Origin: Casuarius casuarius
Taxonomy: Eukaryota; Chordata; Aves; Casuariiformes; Casuariidae
Assembly: GCA_003342895.1 (NCBI GenBank)
Contig: PTFA01000318.1
Coordinates: forward strand, 352,588-416,587
Reading direction: 5' to 3'
DNA length: 64,000 nucleotides
In this document: positions 1-13,753 of the stretch, one piece after another
How the letters are laid out: the number at the start of each line of letters is the position of its first letter
How positions within the stretch are numbered: position 1 is the first letter of the stretch
Position numbers and translations under genes: made by a program
The notes under the pieces: model-generated
What the model saw: only the letters and a program-made list of their open reading frames with translations
Databases searched by the model: none
Told to the model about the DNA's origin: nothing

Positions 1-1317
1 ACACATTTCATGACATTCCTTCACATGACAGAGGGGGAAAAAAGCCCAGCTGTTTACTGCCTTCTGTACATCCTGTGCATAAAATATTCCTTTATGGTCT
101 CTTTCTTCATAGCTAAATGCCTTTTATTCTCTCCTCTCTTGCCAAATGCACTTAATACACCAATAATATTTCTAATTACTTCTAACAGCATTTCATTTTG
201 CTGACAGTATCACTGAGACAAACAAAAGCAACAAAGGGATGGAATGGAAGAGTCATTTTAACGGATGACTCAGATGCCATCCACATAATCCACATATGGA
301 TAGAAACAGCTACTCCAAAAGGATACTTTTCTTCTTGAAAGATATCATAAAGGGAATGCCAAAGGAGGGAGAAAAACTATTTTAGCTACAGGATGATGAT
401 GACATAGGAATAAAGGGGCATAAACCAGCCAAGAAAAATTTGTACTGAAAAACGGCTTCTGTCTCTAAGAGAACTGAGGCTCTCAGGCCCCAGTGGGAGT
501 GATAAGGGCAAACATTAACTGTGCCTTAAGGTAGTGCTCCATAGGATAGAATAAGATTTTAATCCTAGATACAGAAGACGATAATGTATGGAAGCCTTCG
601 GAAACACACCTACCCCTACCAGTTTTAGGTCCCTATGAAAGCTTTCCTGATTTGCATCGAAGTCTCGTGGCAGACAAACTCATTTTCACATGGTGTTTGC
701 TTGAGATAATCCATTCATCTGCTAGGTTCCCTTTTTGAAGCATAGGGACCAATGAAAAAGCAGCATGCAACAGGAAGCAGAGAGCAGGCAGGAGACAGAG
801 CAACTGAGACATAAGAGTGGCTGCACAACAAATACAGTCACTACTCTCATACCAGTTGCTTCTGTGTAGCACTTCCTACAGCACCTCTACTGCCATCTGA
901 CACGTATGCGCTGCATGGGGAGAAGGTGCAGGGAACATACACAGATTTAAAGACACCTCTGCCAGCAGCTCAGGGCCCGTGCCTGCAGGTTTGGATTATG
1001 ACAGACACATTCACATATTCTAATTATGTATGTGAAACTGAAAAGCAGTTTGAAATATTTACAAAACATCAATTTCCCTAAAGTTTGCTCATTCCTACGG
1101 TAATGCACAACTGCAGCACAAAACAGTACCTTTCTTCAAAACAGAACTGCTCAGGTTTGAGAGGAACACACTGGAAGAAGATTCACTGCCATTTCCATAT
1201 GTGTAAGGTACATTAACAAGAACCACAAGCAGCCATCGAGTGGTCTGGAAACCCATAAACTATGCATGAACACTCTTCGTAATTCCAAAAGGAGATACAG
1301 AGCAGAGAAAACCATAA

Positions 1318-1370
1318 ATATAGGTGCGTGTATATATGTATATGTATATATGCATTAGTATATACTTAGC
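1318..1370. repeat. TA/TG-rich microsatellite
   Basis: Imperfect alternating purine-pyrimidine tract of TATATG/TGTATA type. No gene is nearby. Confidence 0.7.
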
Positions 1371-4300
1371 ATACTTGTATTTCTTAAATTTTTCATTTAA
1401 AGCCAAAGCACGTCCTTCTCAGCAGTGAAAAATTTAGCCATCCCCTGGGACATACTATTAAAAAGGATGACACGTCTTTGCACAAAAGAGTGTCAGAATG
1501 TTCAACCAACTGAACAATACATTTGCCTGAGCAATCATACATAGTTAATGATGAGATTAATTCACCCCAGGTATAACTGTAAGAACTGCAATGAGATCAA
1601 AATGGCCAAAAATGTTTCAAGGTCAACACTGATTTTTTTTCAATGCTTTGCAAACCACTTTTTCTACCCTCCCAGGGCTTATCTCACAAAAAACCCACAC
1701 TTACATCCTTTTCCTTTTTTTCTTTTCTGAAAATAGACAGCTCCAAAATACAGGGTTAAAGCTCTTGCAGGTAAAAAGTATAACATGAATAGGAAAATGA
1801 CAAACAAGCAAGGGAAAAGAGGGAACACTGCTAAGACAGGGAAGGACCAACGCTGACAAAACACCTACTCACTAACCCCCTGGGGACAATGAAAGCAAGG
1901 AGTTCTAGCAAGCTTGTCAGAACAGATTCTTCATAAGAATCACTGTAAGCTTGTGAATTGTTAGTGGTGACCCAGAGGAGTGAAATCCTAACACAAACTC
2001 GATGAGAATTGGATGTCAGAGGTCTCTCGGGCAATACTGTCTCTGAAACTTTGTGCTCCTGAGCACAGATGGCTGTGGCTGCTCAAGTCTAATTTCATAA
2101 GTTTTTCCTTAGAGGCATCTTCTGCCTCAGGTATGAATGAAGAGTTGCAGCTCTTGAACTCTCCCTCTGTTTTTGTCACTTGCAAACATCATCACAGGTT
2201 TAGAAAGCCAGCAGCAAGGGAAATGAAAAATCAGCTAAAGCACTGACTGATGATGGAAATCCTGACCTGACGTTGACAAGCCATGGCACAAAGCAACACT
2301 GAAATCCTCTGCTGCTGCCCTAAGAAAGGAAGGGACACACTTTTATTTCCTAGGTTGCCTATGCCTCACTGATCAGTATAACTGTTCCATGTCATTGGTT
2401 GCATCCTGAACATCGCCTTCAAATACAGAGTTGAACCTTTCTCGGTTTCAGCAGTTAATTCTGTTGTGGTAAAGAATGGAACTGGCTGCTTTCTGAGTAG
2501 CAGTAACATTGAATATTCATCCCTGCTGGCTGAATTTTNAACAGTGCTAGTGACTAAGCTTCTAACACTACTGAGGTACCTGGGAAATGGTTTCCCGCTA
2601 CTCTTGATCAGAAAAACCTCAAATGGGTAAAAGCAACCTCTCCTGAAGACAAAGACACAGCAAAATCACAGAACCAAACAAATACTCATTTATAACTATT
2701 GTTCAAGAACTCATCTCTTAAATCTGGGCATCTCATAAATGTTTTTACCAGATTCTCCACTCCTACCGTCATTCTGGCTTTCAGACTCACGAATATGAGG
2801 CAGTAGGTACTGCCTAAGCTATCTCTTTGAGGGTATTAGCCACATACTGGTGCCAATGTGCTTGCGAACCTTGGCAAGAATATAAGAGTGCACTTGTANG
2901 TTTCCAGTCTTCTTCGAGTGGCCCCAAAGGTTGCTGGTGGACCATTTATACCATATCATTTGCTACAGTAAGGTANCACAGGCTCAGCTCTCATGCTTGA
3001 GAGCTCTCTGTTAACTGTTGCCATTTGAGGAAGGAGACAGCATCAGCTAGTATAAGCAGACAGAGGACACACAGCTCTATGTTATTTCCACTGAAATTAG
3101 AGGTTCTGCCTATACTTATAAATACTACAGGGACAACGCACTGGCTCAAATACTGGCACACAACCATTCATACTGTTTGTTTTCTTGCTCTCTGGCATAA
3201 TTTTGGCCCATGTTGACTACCACTCTCCTGAATAATGTCCCACCATGATTCAGGAAACCTTTCATAATGGACAGTTTTGATGCAACCATCCTCCTCNGGG
3301 AAAGAAAAGGGTTTAGCTACATGGATGCAAGCTAAGTTGTGACATATAGCTTCTAAGCCAGGGAACAGTACCTGGCTCATTTTATTTGACAGCATAGACT
3401 CAGCCAAAGGGTGTTACCTTCCCAGCTGAAATCCAAGTTTGTGTTGAATATGGCTGTCTGAGTTCCAGTCTGGGTAACATGGGGTAATTCTGGCTGTGTA
3501 ATATTAGNTTTCTAGTGATATTTGCACCACAGGCTGGGTGTGTAAATAAGTGTTTAACTGCTTCTTCATTGGTATGTCCTTCAAGAAAACTGACTGAATC
3601 TACTCGTGGCACANTGAAGAAAGCAGGAGCCTCTATTCTTTGCATGCCTCTTCCCCTAGAATACTTGTGTATGGCCTATCACCAACATGCCTATTTTTCA
3701 GACTGGGAAGAAAAAAGGTTTCTATTACTTTTATACTCCGGGGTCAAAAAAAACCCNAAGAACAAGAAGGGAGGACACTGCTGTTATTGCTGGGAGCTCT
3801 GCACTATAGCATTATCAAGGGTACGTCAGGCATTTCATTCCATAATGAAACACTCTTGTTTTTATAAGCCACAGTTCACATCTGGACAGTCCAGGATCTA
3901 TCCAGACAATGGGATGATAAAAGCACCAATATAATTCTGTCCCGAAGGAAAGGACAAAAAGAGAAAAAGGGAATTAGGAGTCCATCTATTTCACGTGCTT
4001 CTGCAATCTCTGAAATGCTCTTGGTAACCAGCAGCAACTGGGGATCTCATCCTACTTCTTGGCAGCATGTCCCCCATTTTCCTGTTTCCCCAACTTTGCA
4101 AAAACAAACATTAACTCAGTGAGAACAGTAAGAATAATTGCACAGAGAAGTGTGAGGAAGAGCATTTAATATTTAAAAAGACTCTCTGAAGAGACATCTG
4201 CTTTTTCTATTTCTTGAAGTCATGTGAGGCAACTCAGGTAAATCATCACTCGAACTGCCTTGCTGTATGTGGCAGAACAGTCTTTCTTTCTAGGGAAAGA

Positions 4301-6186
4301 ATTTAGTTCAAATGTTTCCTAACTTGATGCCTTTAATCTGGAATTCACCCAAGTGTGGGTTTTTTTGTTTTTTTGTGGAATTGTAAGGAGGCAAATAGTT
4401 TGAGCATTTGTGCAGACAAATACAGAAAACACCAAAATACTAAGGATTCTTCACTTAAGAGAAGCAGCTACATACATACAATAAAACACCTTTTCTCACA
4501 TCTGGTATCTCCAGAATGCTTGGATGTGTGAAAAATCATAACAGCTGATAGCTGGACTTGAGCAAGCTTAGATGAATCTTATCTTTGTACCATTTCATTT
4601 GAAANCTATCAGACAGTGTGCTGGGTTATGGGTTAACCTTCATTAACAGGNAGGTAGGGGGAAATCAGCGGAAACAAAGTCATAATGCATATCTCTGCCT
4701 TTACATGATGCTACCTTCAGGTTGTGAAAACAATTTCACTGTTTGGTTGGAAGTCAAAAGGATCCATACAAAAATTTAATACTCAAAAGAGGAGAAAGAT
4801 TGGCACTGGGCTTTTTCAACTTGCCAAGTTAAAGGAATGTTATTGAAGACTCTCTTACATAAATGTTCCTTGACCTTTGAATGAACCAACAGGTCTTAAA
4901 AACTGCATTAGCCAAAGCAAATTCCCGTAGCAAATAAAACATTTAGCCGAATACGTCAGACTTTTTTCTCAGCAGCACAAAGAAAACTCCAAGACCAAGA
5001 ACAGAAAGTTAGCATGTCCTAACTGTGTCTAATTGAGTCCAGTAAGCTTGTGATGAGCAGCCACCAGTAGTTAGGTGTTGGAATTAGGATATATCACGCT
5101 GAGGCCTAAGGTCTCTAACAACTGGCCAACAAAATGAGGTACTATTCTGTCTAGCAATGAGGATCAGTAAATTCTTGCTCTTCACAAAGATCTCGGCATA
5201 TGTTGTAGCCTAATGGATTCTGAATAGAGTTTGAAAAGACAAGACGAGAAAAAGAAGCTCCAGAATTTGGTCAAAACAAAAGCAGACAGCTATGTCTCAC
5301 CTATGTAATATAAGGCAGCAACAGCAGGTAACACTGAAGACAGATGCTCCAGATAAGGAAGCACTACATTTGTCTAAATACTGCAAATGTACTTATCATT
5401 CCTACAACCTTACATTTAAGTGCTAAAAACTTCACAAGTCAGAATCAAAATCTGAAAGATAAGCGTTATTTATAGTAGAGATGTAGCTAAAGCTGATTTT
5501 ATCTGTAGAGTCAGTTTGAGACAAGTATGGAATGCAGTTCAAATTACTAATAAACAACCCATAGCTCCTTCAGCAATCAGAGAGTGTAAGAAAAGACATC
5601 CTATACCACCAGCCTTGAGATGAGCACATGCAGATGCTGCTGCTACATTCTGTGTCTGCAAGCCTTGCCTATGATTAGTTCTCTTCTATTCATGCAAAAC
5701 AATATTCCTATTGGTATGTATTACTGGAGGTGACATAAATAGATACACAAACAGCTCAGGAACAGTAAAAAGAACAAATGTACTAATCCACGTAACAGAG
5801 CTCACTGTACGTAATTAGATATCCTTCTGAACATGAGTATCATACCCTTACACAAAGTCCTATAACATGTCATTAGTGTGCTGCACAGATACGCTGAACC
5901 TTCCCAGAGAGATTCCTTTATGAATTACCTTCTGAATGGCCCACAGAAACACTACCAAAGCCAGGGCAATATTCAGCTTCTTTCAGCACAAAACCGTCCT
6001 TTCTGAGCTGGAACTTCCTGACCCACTTCACTACGAGTTCCGCTTCAACTTCTATCACATGCGAGGAATGAGTCTCCAAGCGCCTCATTCAATACATAAC
6101 CCCCTAAGCATCACTCCTCCTGTGCACTGAGGCAGAAGTGCTGAGAATAAAATAGTCCGTGGTCATTTAACACTGCATCATAATGT

Positions 6187-6221
6187 ACACACACGCGTAC
6201 ACACACGCGCACACACACAGA
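6187..6221. repeat. (AC)n microsatellite with CG interruptions
   Basis: About 35 bp of AC repeats interrupted by CGCG/CGT steps. This is an alternating purine-pyrimidine tract in intergenic DNA. Confidence 0.8.
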
Positions 6222-9200
6222 TAAACAAAATTGCAAGGACAGCTTTAAGTTTTGCCATTTACATACTCAGGTCTGCAAACCCAGAAGTCTTTTAACAGTT
6301 TTTGGCAAATATATATATATCCTTAGGCCACATTCCCCCTTCAAGTCTTAAATAAGGAAGAGTCACCATGAGGTCTATTAAATAAAAAAAAAAAAATCAA
6401 AATATTTGCAGGTATTACAGCAATACATTGTGATTTGAAGATCACTTCTTCCTTTTCTTTAAATAGCATAGTGGCAGTAAAAGTAGCGTAAGTTATGCTG
6501 AGAAGCAGAATTTTATCTGTAAACAGAATCGCCTAGATTTCTTTTTTGACATGCCAGAGCGACAGCCTCAGTCCTTGCTCAGACACAGAAGTTTCACTGT
6601 TTAACTCCCACACTACAACTGTATCAGCAAAATCCCCAGTCAGCCAGAATAGGGATAGAGTTGCAATGATACAATACTGACTTTATGCCAGAATACCTTG
6701 AATGAGTCTGGGAATGGCAAAAACTATACAAACCTAAGGAAGCTTTATACCAGTTTAATTTTGTCTGCAGTGAATACTATACTCCTATTAAAAAAAAGTC
6801 TCTACCTGGATCAGTCATAGATACAAAAACTGAATGAAGNCCAAGCCTCAGGGTGAAATCCACCTGCATTTTCAGGATAGAAACAGATCCTAGCCACTAC
6901 AGTGAAAAATAACGCCAAATCATTTATTACTATTAGCAATTCCTTCTTTCTTGTTTTTTTTGTGAATAGTTGTATAAAAACACATTTCATTCATCATGAT
7001 ATTTGAAGAAAGGAGAAAAACCGTAAGGGCATAGGTAGCCCATTCGAGAAACAACAACAGTGTTCCAAGGTTAGCAAGGTAGGCAGTGACTACAGCAAGC
7101 AACAGGAGCTGTNTAAGAGTGCACATCTCTCCATAGCCTAAAATGCTTAAATGAGCCATGAAGCCATCATCACTACTGAACATGGAAGCCTGCTCATGGA
7201 TACTTCACTGACAGAAAAGGGGTTGCTGTCAACCAGCTGTTCAACACCAGTCTTCACATAGCTTGGCTTGCAGCCTTTGACCATTTCTGGTTGGGGGATA
7301 TTATGGTCACAGGCATTGTCTTGTGGACCTGGGGAAGTTTAAAGATGAATTTAAGACCCTCCTCTCTGCCTCTGCAAGCTCTGGGGGAACACTATGAGTT
7401 GATCCACTACCATCCATACAGGCATGAGCCAAAGGAATTCTCTTGCAATTTTCCTTAAATCACTTAAATGAAATCCCTGATCCTTTCAACATATTCCTTT
7501 GACTGAGGAACAGCATACATGTTAAATTTAATAGGCAAAATCATATTTATACTACTTCAGATGTTTTCTCCGAAGAAAGATAGATATGTACTAAATATGT
7601 GATGAAGAAGAGACAGCACGTTCTACTGCCTGCTGCTCCAGCTTTCACAACGTAATTTATGGGCCTGCATTCATAAACTCATTGTTCTATTGGCACCACA
7701 ACCTGAAAATAATTAAATAAAGGCACATCATGCTTGCAGGCATATGTGGTATCATTGACTCTTTACTTTGTACTTTCTATATGAGAAGATTTCATAGGGC
7801 AGAGAAATAATTTATGGGTGTGGGTGAGAGGTGCTTTACTTTGGACATAAGTCTCATTTATGCATGTATATTTTTACCAATACAGTTTAAGTTGATATTA
7901 TTACACCATTACTATTCTTTCATTCCTAATATGAAATCTCTTACTCTGATATAAATCACTTTCTCATTAAAATTTATGGAAGAAGTTTAACCTTCAGCCA
8001 TGAGAAAGAGGCACTTATCTGTTTAGATTCTTAGTGTTTCCACACAAATATGTCACACAAGTATGAAGGGGAAGAGCCCTAGAATTAATTGTAAATGCTA
8101 TCTGATGACCATGCATACTTTGTTTCAGTTCAGATGTTCAAGTTGTCAGCACACAAAGTCCTAGAACTTGGATTAAACCTGGGGTTAAATTGAGTATAGC
8201 TAAACGGACTATATTTAAATGAGATATGATAGAAAAGAGAAGCACAATATCAACAGTTATATGAATCATTTGAGTTCAAATGTTAGCTTTGGTCCAGTGA
8301 ATAAATCTCACTGCATGTGTCTATAATTTTCTCTAAGGCAGAGAAAAGAGGGCTGGGGTTTAATTTTATTTTACATTTAAAAACTTCAAATTCTACAATA
8401 GCTTTAAGACTTCCAAATGGCAGGGTGGGAGTGCTCTGTTTCAGGCCAATGGAAGACTAAAGTGGGATTCTACTTATATGCTTGATGCCTATACATTTTT
8501 TTCTTACCGTCATGGCATAAAGGTGGAAGCCTAAGGAGGGAAGAAGAGCAAAGAGGGATTCCCAAGTACTGGGCTTCTCTTCTGTGAGTAGGCTGGCCAT
8601 CATCACTTCTCTGCTGGAAGATCTAGAGAGCAAGCACTCTTTTCCACAGAAAAGTTCTTTGTATTTGTGATAAAAAGCACTGTGTCCAAGTTTGGCACTC
8701 ATTGTTTATTGATTTGAGAATTTTCTTCAGCCTGCCACATGCAAGTGTAGAGAAACGGTCACGTCCTTGCCACACTTGGTGACTTTATTCATGACAGGCC
8801 TGAATCACACAATGTTGTTCCAAATGAATGCAAAATTTGGGGAATGTTCCTACAAAAGTCATTGCAATAGCAGTCCCACAGCAAAGCCTGGATGACAAAA
8901 TAACTCTGGCAAACGTTATGATGAGATGGGGAAAGAGTCCTATGACCAATGCTGGTAGCAATTAGCAGTACCAGACTCTGCTAAACTGGCAGTCACTGGC
9001 TGATCCTCACAAAAAAAATCATTCCAAAGCTGACTGAGCTGGGCTCATGCAATAGACAGCATAAAAAAATTACTGAGAAGAGCTAATCAGATCAAAAAAT
9101 TGGATGTACAAATGCAGCCTTCACATTCAGACTCTGATTAAGTTATCGGTGCCTCCTGCTATTAGCACTGAGCAGTTCACTACATTTTTAGATAGCAAAG

Positions 9201-9489
9201 TGCATCTACTCATTGTTGCTATTGCTGTGGCCCCTCTGCTTCAATGGTACAGAAAGATGGCCTATCAAGCGCTCGTTCAGCAGCATAAAACTAGGCACAA
9301 GCCAGAAAAGCAAAAGCACAGTTACAATCTGGGTACTTCTACAGAGGCCTGACTTTTACATATACTATATTTCTACAGAGGCACACTTCAGATTAGTAGC
9401 AAGAGTCCTCATTTTTTAATCAATTATTGCTTGCGAGCTTGCAAAGTACTGTAAGTTTCATTAATTGAGAATGATTGTTTAGTTGTGTA

Positions 9490-9840
9490 TAAAAAGACAC
9501 ACACCTGGCAGGTGCCGGTGCATCATCTTGCTTTGGCTTACTCCCCACCTCATCCCTAGCTTTCTTTGGCTCACACGGGTAGCAATACCAATGTATACCG
9601 CAACAGCTTTAGCCGCACTAGTAACAAGCATATCTACCCATTGTTCCCGATGAGCTTGCATTCTGGGAGGCAGCATGGGATCAAGTCCATGCTGCGCACC
9701 TTTGTTGCTTTTGTTACACTGCATGTCAAGATTGAGACAGGTGCATCAATAAGTTCTAAAATTATTTTTGCAACTACACCGATGCACCAATCTGGGATGA
9801 TAGTTATATGTCTCCGGAGGCAAATTCACGTCATATATAA
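9490..9840. other. CpG-retaining intergenic block
   Basis: About nine CpG dinucleotides lie within roughly 350 bp, clearly more than in the flanking kilobases. Frames of 98 codons (+, 9,566-9,862) and 81 codons (-, 9,479-9,724) overlap here, but neither resembles a protein I know. It could be a conserved regulatory element, a decayed insertion or chance. Confidence 0.3.
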
Positions 9841-12780
9841 CATTAATGGATTGCTAGACTAAACTCTCTAGAGACAAAACAGTCTTTTGTACTGAAGAAA
9901 AGAGCACTTTTGAGTCAGGTGCTGTTTTCAGGGTTCAGTGGGCTTCTGTGTCATGAAATAGAAAAAATCGCCTTATGGATGTCCACATGGTGTGAACCAG
10001 ACACAGAGACTGTAGATGACACTGGCACTGCTAAATTCCTTAACTGATTTTGTGTACATTCCCCTTCAACTTGTACGGCATCAGAATCAAGACTTCGTCA
10101 AAACCGTTTTAATAGCAAATACAAAAGCCAATTTTTTCCATTCCTTTGAGCAGTTGCCTCTATGGTGAGAGCAGTATACCAGAATGGTGCTAGAAAGTGT
10201 TAAACACTGATGTTACATGGAGTCAAATAGCTGGAAAGTTGAAATGACTGAACACGTGCAGCCAATTTGAAGACTTACATTAGAAAACAGTAACAGGGAA
10301 AAATTACACTCACAGCTCACGAGAGCTGGAGCGTGCAGTTCCCACTTGGAAGTCATTAGCATATTTGCTCTATCTGTGTGCAGAAATATGAACTCCATGT
10401 CGAATATTACTCAAGAAATATTCCAAAGGAAATGCTGACTATACACACACAACTACTGTGTCATGGCATGTACGTCTCTTCTCCCAGCACAACATATCAT
10501 ACTGCACTGTTACTTATAAGTTAGCAATCTTTAACTGCCTTTATTTCTTAGAACTGTACCTAAGAGTAGAGCAAAGTGGGATAGGAGGAGAGAAAAACTC
10601 CTAATTTGCTAGCTCATATCAAGCAAACAGTTTTATTTACTGTTTGTATAAAGCCTTACTGTGTTAGAGCTATACACTAGAACTGTTTACATACAGAAAA
10701 CAGAGTATTTTAAGCTTTTAACCAAGCTGTATTAAAATCCCACTGTGAACAACTGAGCTGTAATTTTAACATGGATTAGCTGGGTTAGCAAAATGTAGGT
10801 GGAGAGAGTCCCCATTTGGGGAAGTTTGTAACCAGAGCAGGCCAGAGAAAGGGCAAAAAGGAGAGCAGGAACTCAAAAAATTGAAGTGGCTGCTCAAAGT
10901 CACACAGCAGCAGGCTAGAAATACAGTGAATGCTTTCCAACTCTAAGTCTATGCAGCAATATAATTCCTATCCGCCTCCCCTTTTGATTATTCATTGTTC
11001 AGTACAGCCATTACAGTGCATGCACAACTTCATATTTAATCATACATTATTAACTCAGTCCATCTTGCATGTTGAAAATTCCCCACATTTCTTCCCCATC
11101 ACTTTAGGGAATGGTACAGATCCTTGCTTGATAACTGCTTTTAAAAATACCATGCACCCAATATAAATATGAAATTTTGTAATCTTTCAGCCACACATTT
11201 CCTCCTAACGAAACTACAATTCATCCAGACATGAAACCACAAAAAACTAACATTTCAGTAGGATCACTTTATAGCCCACATANGTTATCTCATGTGGGAT
11301 GTGCTAGCATCTCTACACTCAGTATGAAAACTTGGTTCAAGCTGATGGAGAGGGAGGGGGGAGAAAATACACACAGTTTCACCATCAGTCAATGAAATCT
11401 AATACTTGCTTCTTCTAAAGATAAGGGTATGTCTGGTTCCACAGTCGTGTCTAATACCTATAAACTCTGAAACAAAGAGGAGTGCCAGCCACAGCCACTT
11501 CACCCTTCATGTTTATTTTAGTAACGAAGATTTTTCATTTTGTTACTGCCTACTGTGAGCAGATATGTTAAAAAAGCTTTAGAAAAAGGATCCTAGCAAA
11601 GTCTGCCTGGGAGACAACACAGCTTTGTTTTCACGTATATATCACAAGAAGATTGTTATTTAAGTCCACAGCACGATCTTATTTGAATGTAAAATTCAGC
11701 AGTTTTTTCAAATTAATCCCTAGCAAAGAGAGAACTAGACTACAATTACACAGTGAGGAATTACATTCTTCTGTATATGATAACACTTTCCACCTGTGCC
11801 AAAGGGCTAATAGTAATAATGTCATGTCACTCACTCTTTTTACTATGGTTTTCCAGACAAACTAACCTGCAATCTCTACCTTTTTACATTAAATGACTTA
11901 ACTGTTCTCCAAATTAAATNCAAACACATTTCTCTTTTCTTCTAAACCAAAATGTCTCTAAGGAGTCCAGTCCTCTCAAACAGGCACCATACTTTATTTA
12001 AGGTTTGGCTTTGTGGCCAAAGACTTGCCTAAGAGGTTGCCTAATTTTATCTTGGTTAATGTGAACAGGGCTAGTGGAAAACTTTATTCTGATGTGGTTA
12101 TTTTTATTTTTCTCATGAACACATCAAAGCATGACTAGACTCTTCTTACCTGGATTCTGTAGAAGTCCAACAACTATCACACTGTATAAATCTAAAAATA
12201 TCTGTGTACCTCTCATTATATCAAGAATAAGAAAAGAGACATTAAATAATTCTGACTATAGTTTCTGAATGTGATAAACATTCTCATTTTACCATCTATA
12301 AATAATAAGATGCAGAATCACCCTCATGAAGTATGTAAGTGGTCCATGAAGCATAGCCATCACATTCAGAACATATTATTTGGAGATGTAGAGATAATTG
12401 TTGAGAGAGGATTTTTTTCTCCCAGTGATAATGTAAACATACTTATCTCTCATACTTTTATATGACTCAGTTCCACTCAATATTTGAAATGAAATGCAGT
12501 GCACGACAGGTCCCTGCATATCTAGTACAAATTCAAAATTTTATATCAGCACAAAATAATAATTTTAATTATTTGTATCACAGCATCTGCCTAAGAAGCC
12601 TAACAGAGGTCAAAGTTACTTTGTAGTAGGTGAAGCATATACACACTCTACAAGACAATGTCTTACAAGAAAACCTTACAATTCGATATAAAATGCAAGA
12701 TGCAAGTTAAAATAATCAGTAAGAAAAGAAACAGGGAAAAGGCACAAAGGTAACCTTTGCTTTCTTAACTGCAAGTCCAC
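9841..12780. other. Intergenic DNA with one MIR-like fragment
   Basis: Apart from the MIR-like remnant near 10,880-10,955, I see only AT-rich sequence, short chance frames and two Ns. No exon is recognised. Confidence 0.55.
10880..10955 (-). mobile_element. MIR-like SINE remnant
   Basis: The stretch reads like the reverse complement of the MIR core: a segment resembling 'aagt-act-gctcaa-gtcacacagc' followed by a decayed counterpart of the downstream MIR sequence. MIR elements are ancient and shared by amniotes. The match was made by eye against a remembered consensus, so subfamily and limits are uncertain. Confidence 0.45.
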
Positions 12781-13046
12781 TCTCTCCCTCAGTACTTGAT
12801 GGAGAGCCAGCAGCTGTTTGATTTCTCATGCTTGCCCAAACTGGAGAAGCTAAGGGGAGAGTTACCTCGACCAACCGCTACCTCAGTCACGGCCTTACAC
12901 TCAAAATACTGGAAACCACACCAAATTGTACTTGATGATGATGTCTGCAGGGCAGGATTCAAAGCAGTGCTCTACCTGGTGCCATTACAGTCTCATAGTC
13001 CCCATCTGCTGCTTTTGGTGAGGAAAAACGCTGCAAAGCAGTCTTT

Positions 13047-13059
13047 TTTTTTTTTTTGC
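13047..13059. repeat. Poly(T) tract
   Basis: Homopolymer T run of about 13-14 bases. Nothing nearby proves it to be a retroposed poly(A) tail. Confidence 0.7.
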
Positions 13060-13335
13060 ACAGAAGCCTAGAAGCATACTGCCATGCAGCTTGCTTGTCA
13101 CAGGGACAGAGCTAAGCACTTCCACAAGGCAGGCAGTGGGCAGATAGTTTCTAAGGAGACTAGCTGGTATATGAAACTTTCTCCCACAGTACAGGGAATT
13201 GCTTTTAAAGGTGTACAGCTCTTGCAGGCAGACTGCCTTTCCGCAGACCCAAGTCCAATGCCTTCGTTTCACCAGAAGCCTCATGCACACAAATCCCTCA
13301 CCCCAAGAAAATGCATAGAAAAGCAATATGCTTAC

Positions 13336-13753
13336 CTGGGCTGGACTTGCAAGCACCAGCACAAGGGGATGTTGATACTAGCCNTGGTGGCAAGCAGGCA
13401 GAAAAGTTGCCCCTGGATGTAGATATTTCCTCCCAGAGGTCTTGCGTAGCATTCAGAGATGGAAAACCTGACTCATGGCAGAGGCCTCTCTCTTGCCAAG
13501 ACTCTCCCACAACACTGGAGCACAGGAAATGGATGTCAAAATGGGAGACTGTTTTGGCAGTATGTTCCCATCCTGTAGATCTGGTGAGTCTGCTGCACAG
13601 CTTCCAAAATATAGTTGCTGTCTCTGATCTTTGAANAGATGTCCTCCATCATCCTGAAATTCGTGCAACACCTTCCTGCTGCTTTCTTACAGACAGCACA
13701 TACTGTTGTCTTCTTAGGGCTCCAGGTAGTGCCACACTGAATCTTCTGGGTGC
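13336..13753 (-). ncRNA. Candidate non-coding exon (418 bp)
   Basis: On the minus strand this segment is bounded by a good acceptor and donor. The acceptor AG is at 13,755-13,754, preceded by 'aaccttt', a branch-point-like 'tactgatgac' and a long pyrimidine-rich stretch with no AG for about 80 nt. The donor CAG|GTAAGC falls at the 13,336/13,335 junction. No single frame stays open across the whole segment, so if it is an exon it is more likely part of a long non-coding RNA or a UTR than a coding exon. It contains two single Ns. I do not recognise the sequence, and isolated splice-site pairs also arise by chance. Confidence 0.2.

Larger units (their letters stand above)
1..9480. other. Intergenic DNA, no gene recognised
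   Basis: AT-rich, CpG-poor sequence with only short chance reading frames and several single Ns. It holds short microsatellites (about 1,318-1,370 and 6,187-6,221) and A-runs. I saw no exon with matching splice sites and coding sense, no RNA gene and no clear transposon. By synteny it probably lies between COX18 and ADAMTS3, which is inference. Confidence 0.6.

Noticed and set aside
7160..7440. Possible processed pseudogene downstream of 7,160
   Set aside because: Looked somewhat richer in coding-like words, but no frame gave recognisable protein sequence and no poly(A) tail or target-site duplication was found.
12796..13634. Overlapping frames of about 90-125 codons on both strands
   Set aside because: Several frames overlap each other and some contain Ns. 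None resembles a known protein or retroelement polyprotein. Only the splice-bounded segment was kept as a weak non-coding candidate.
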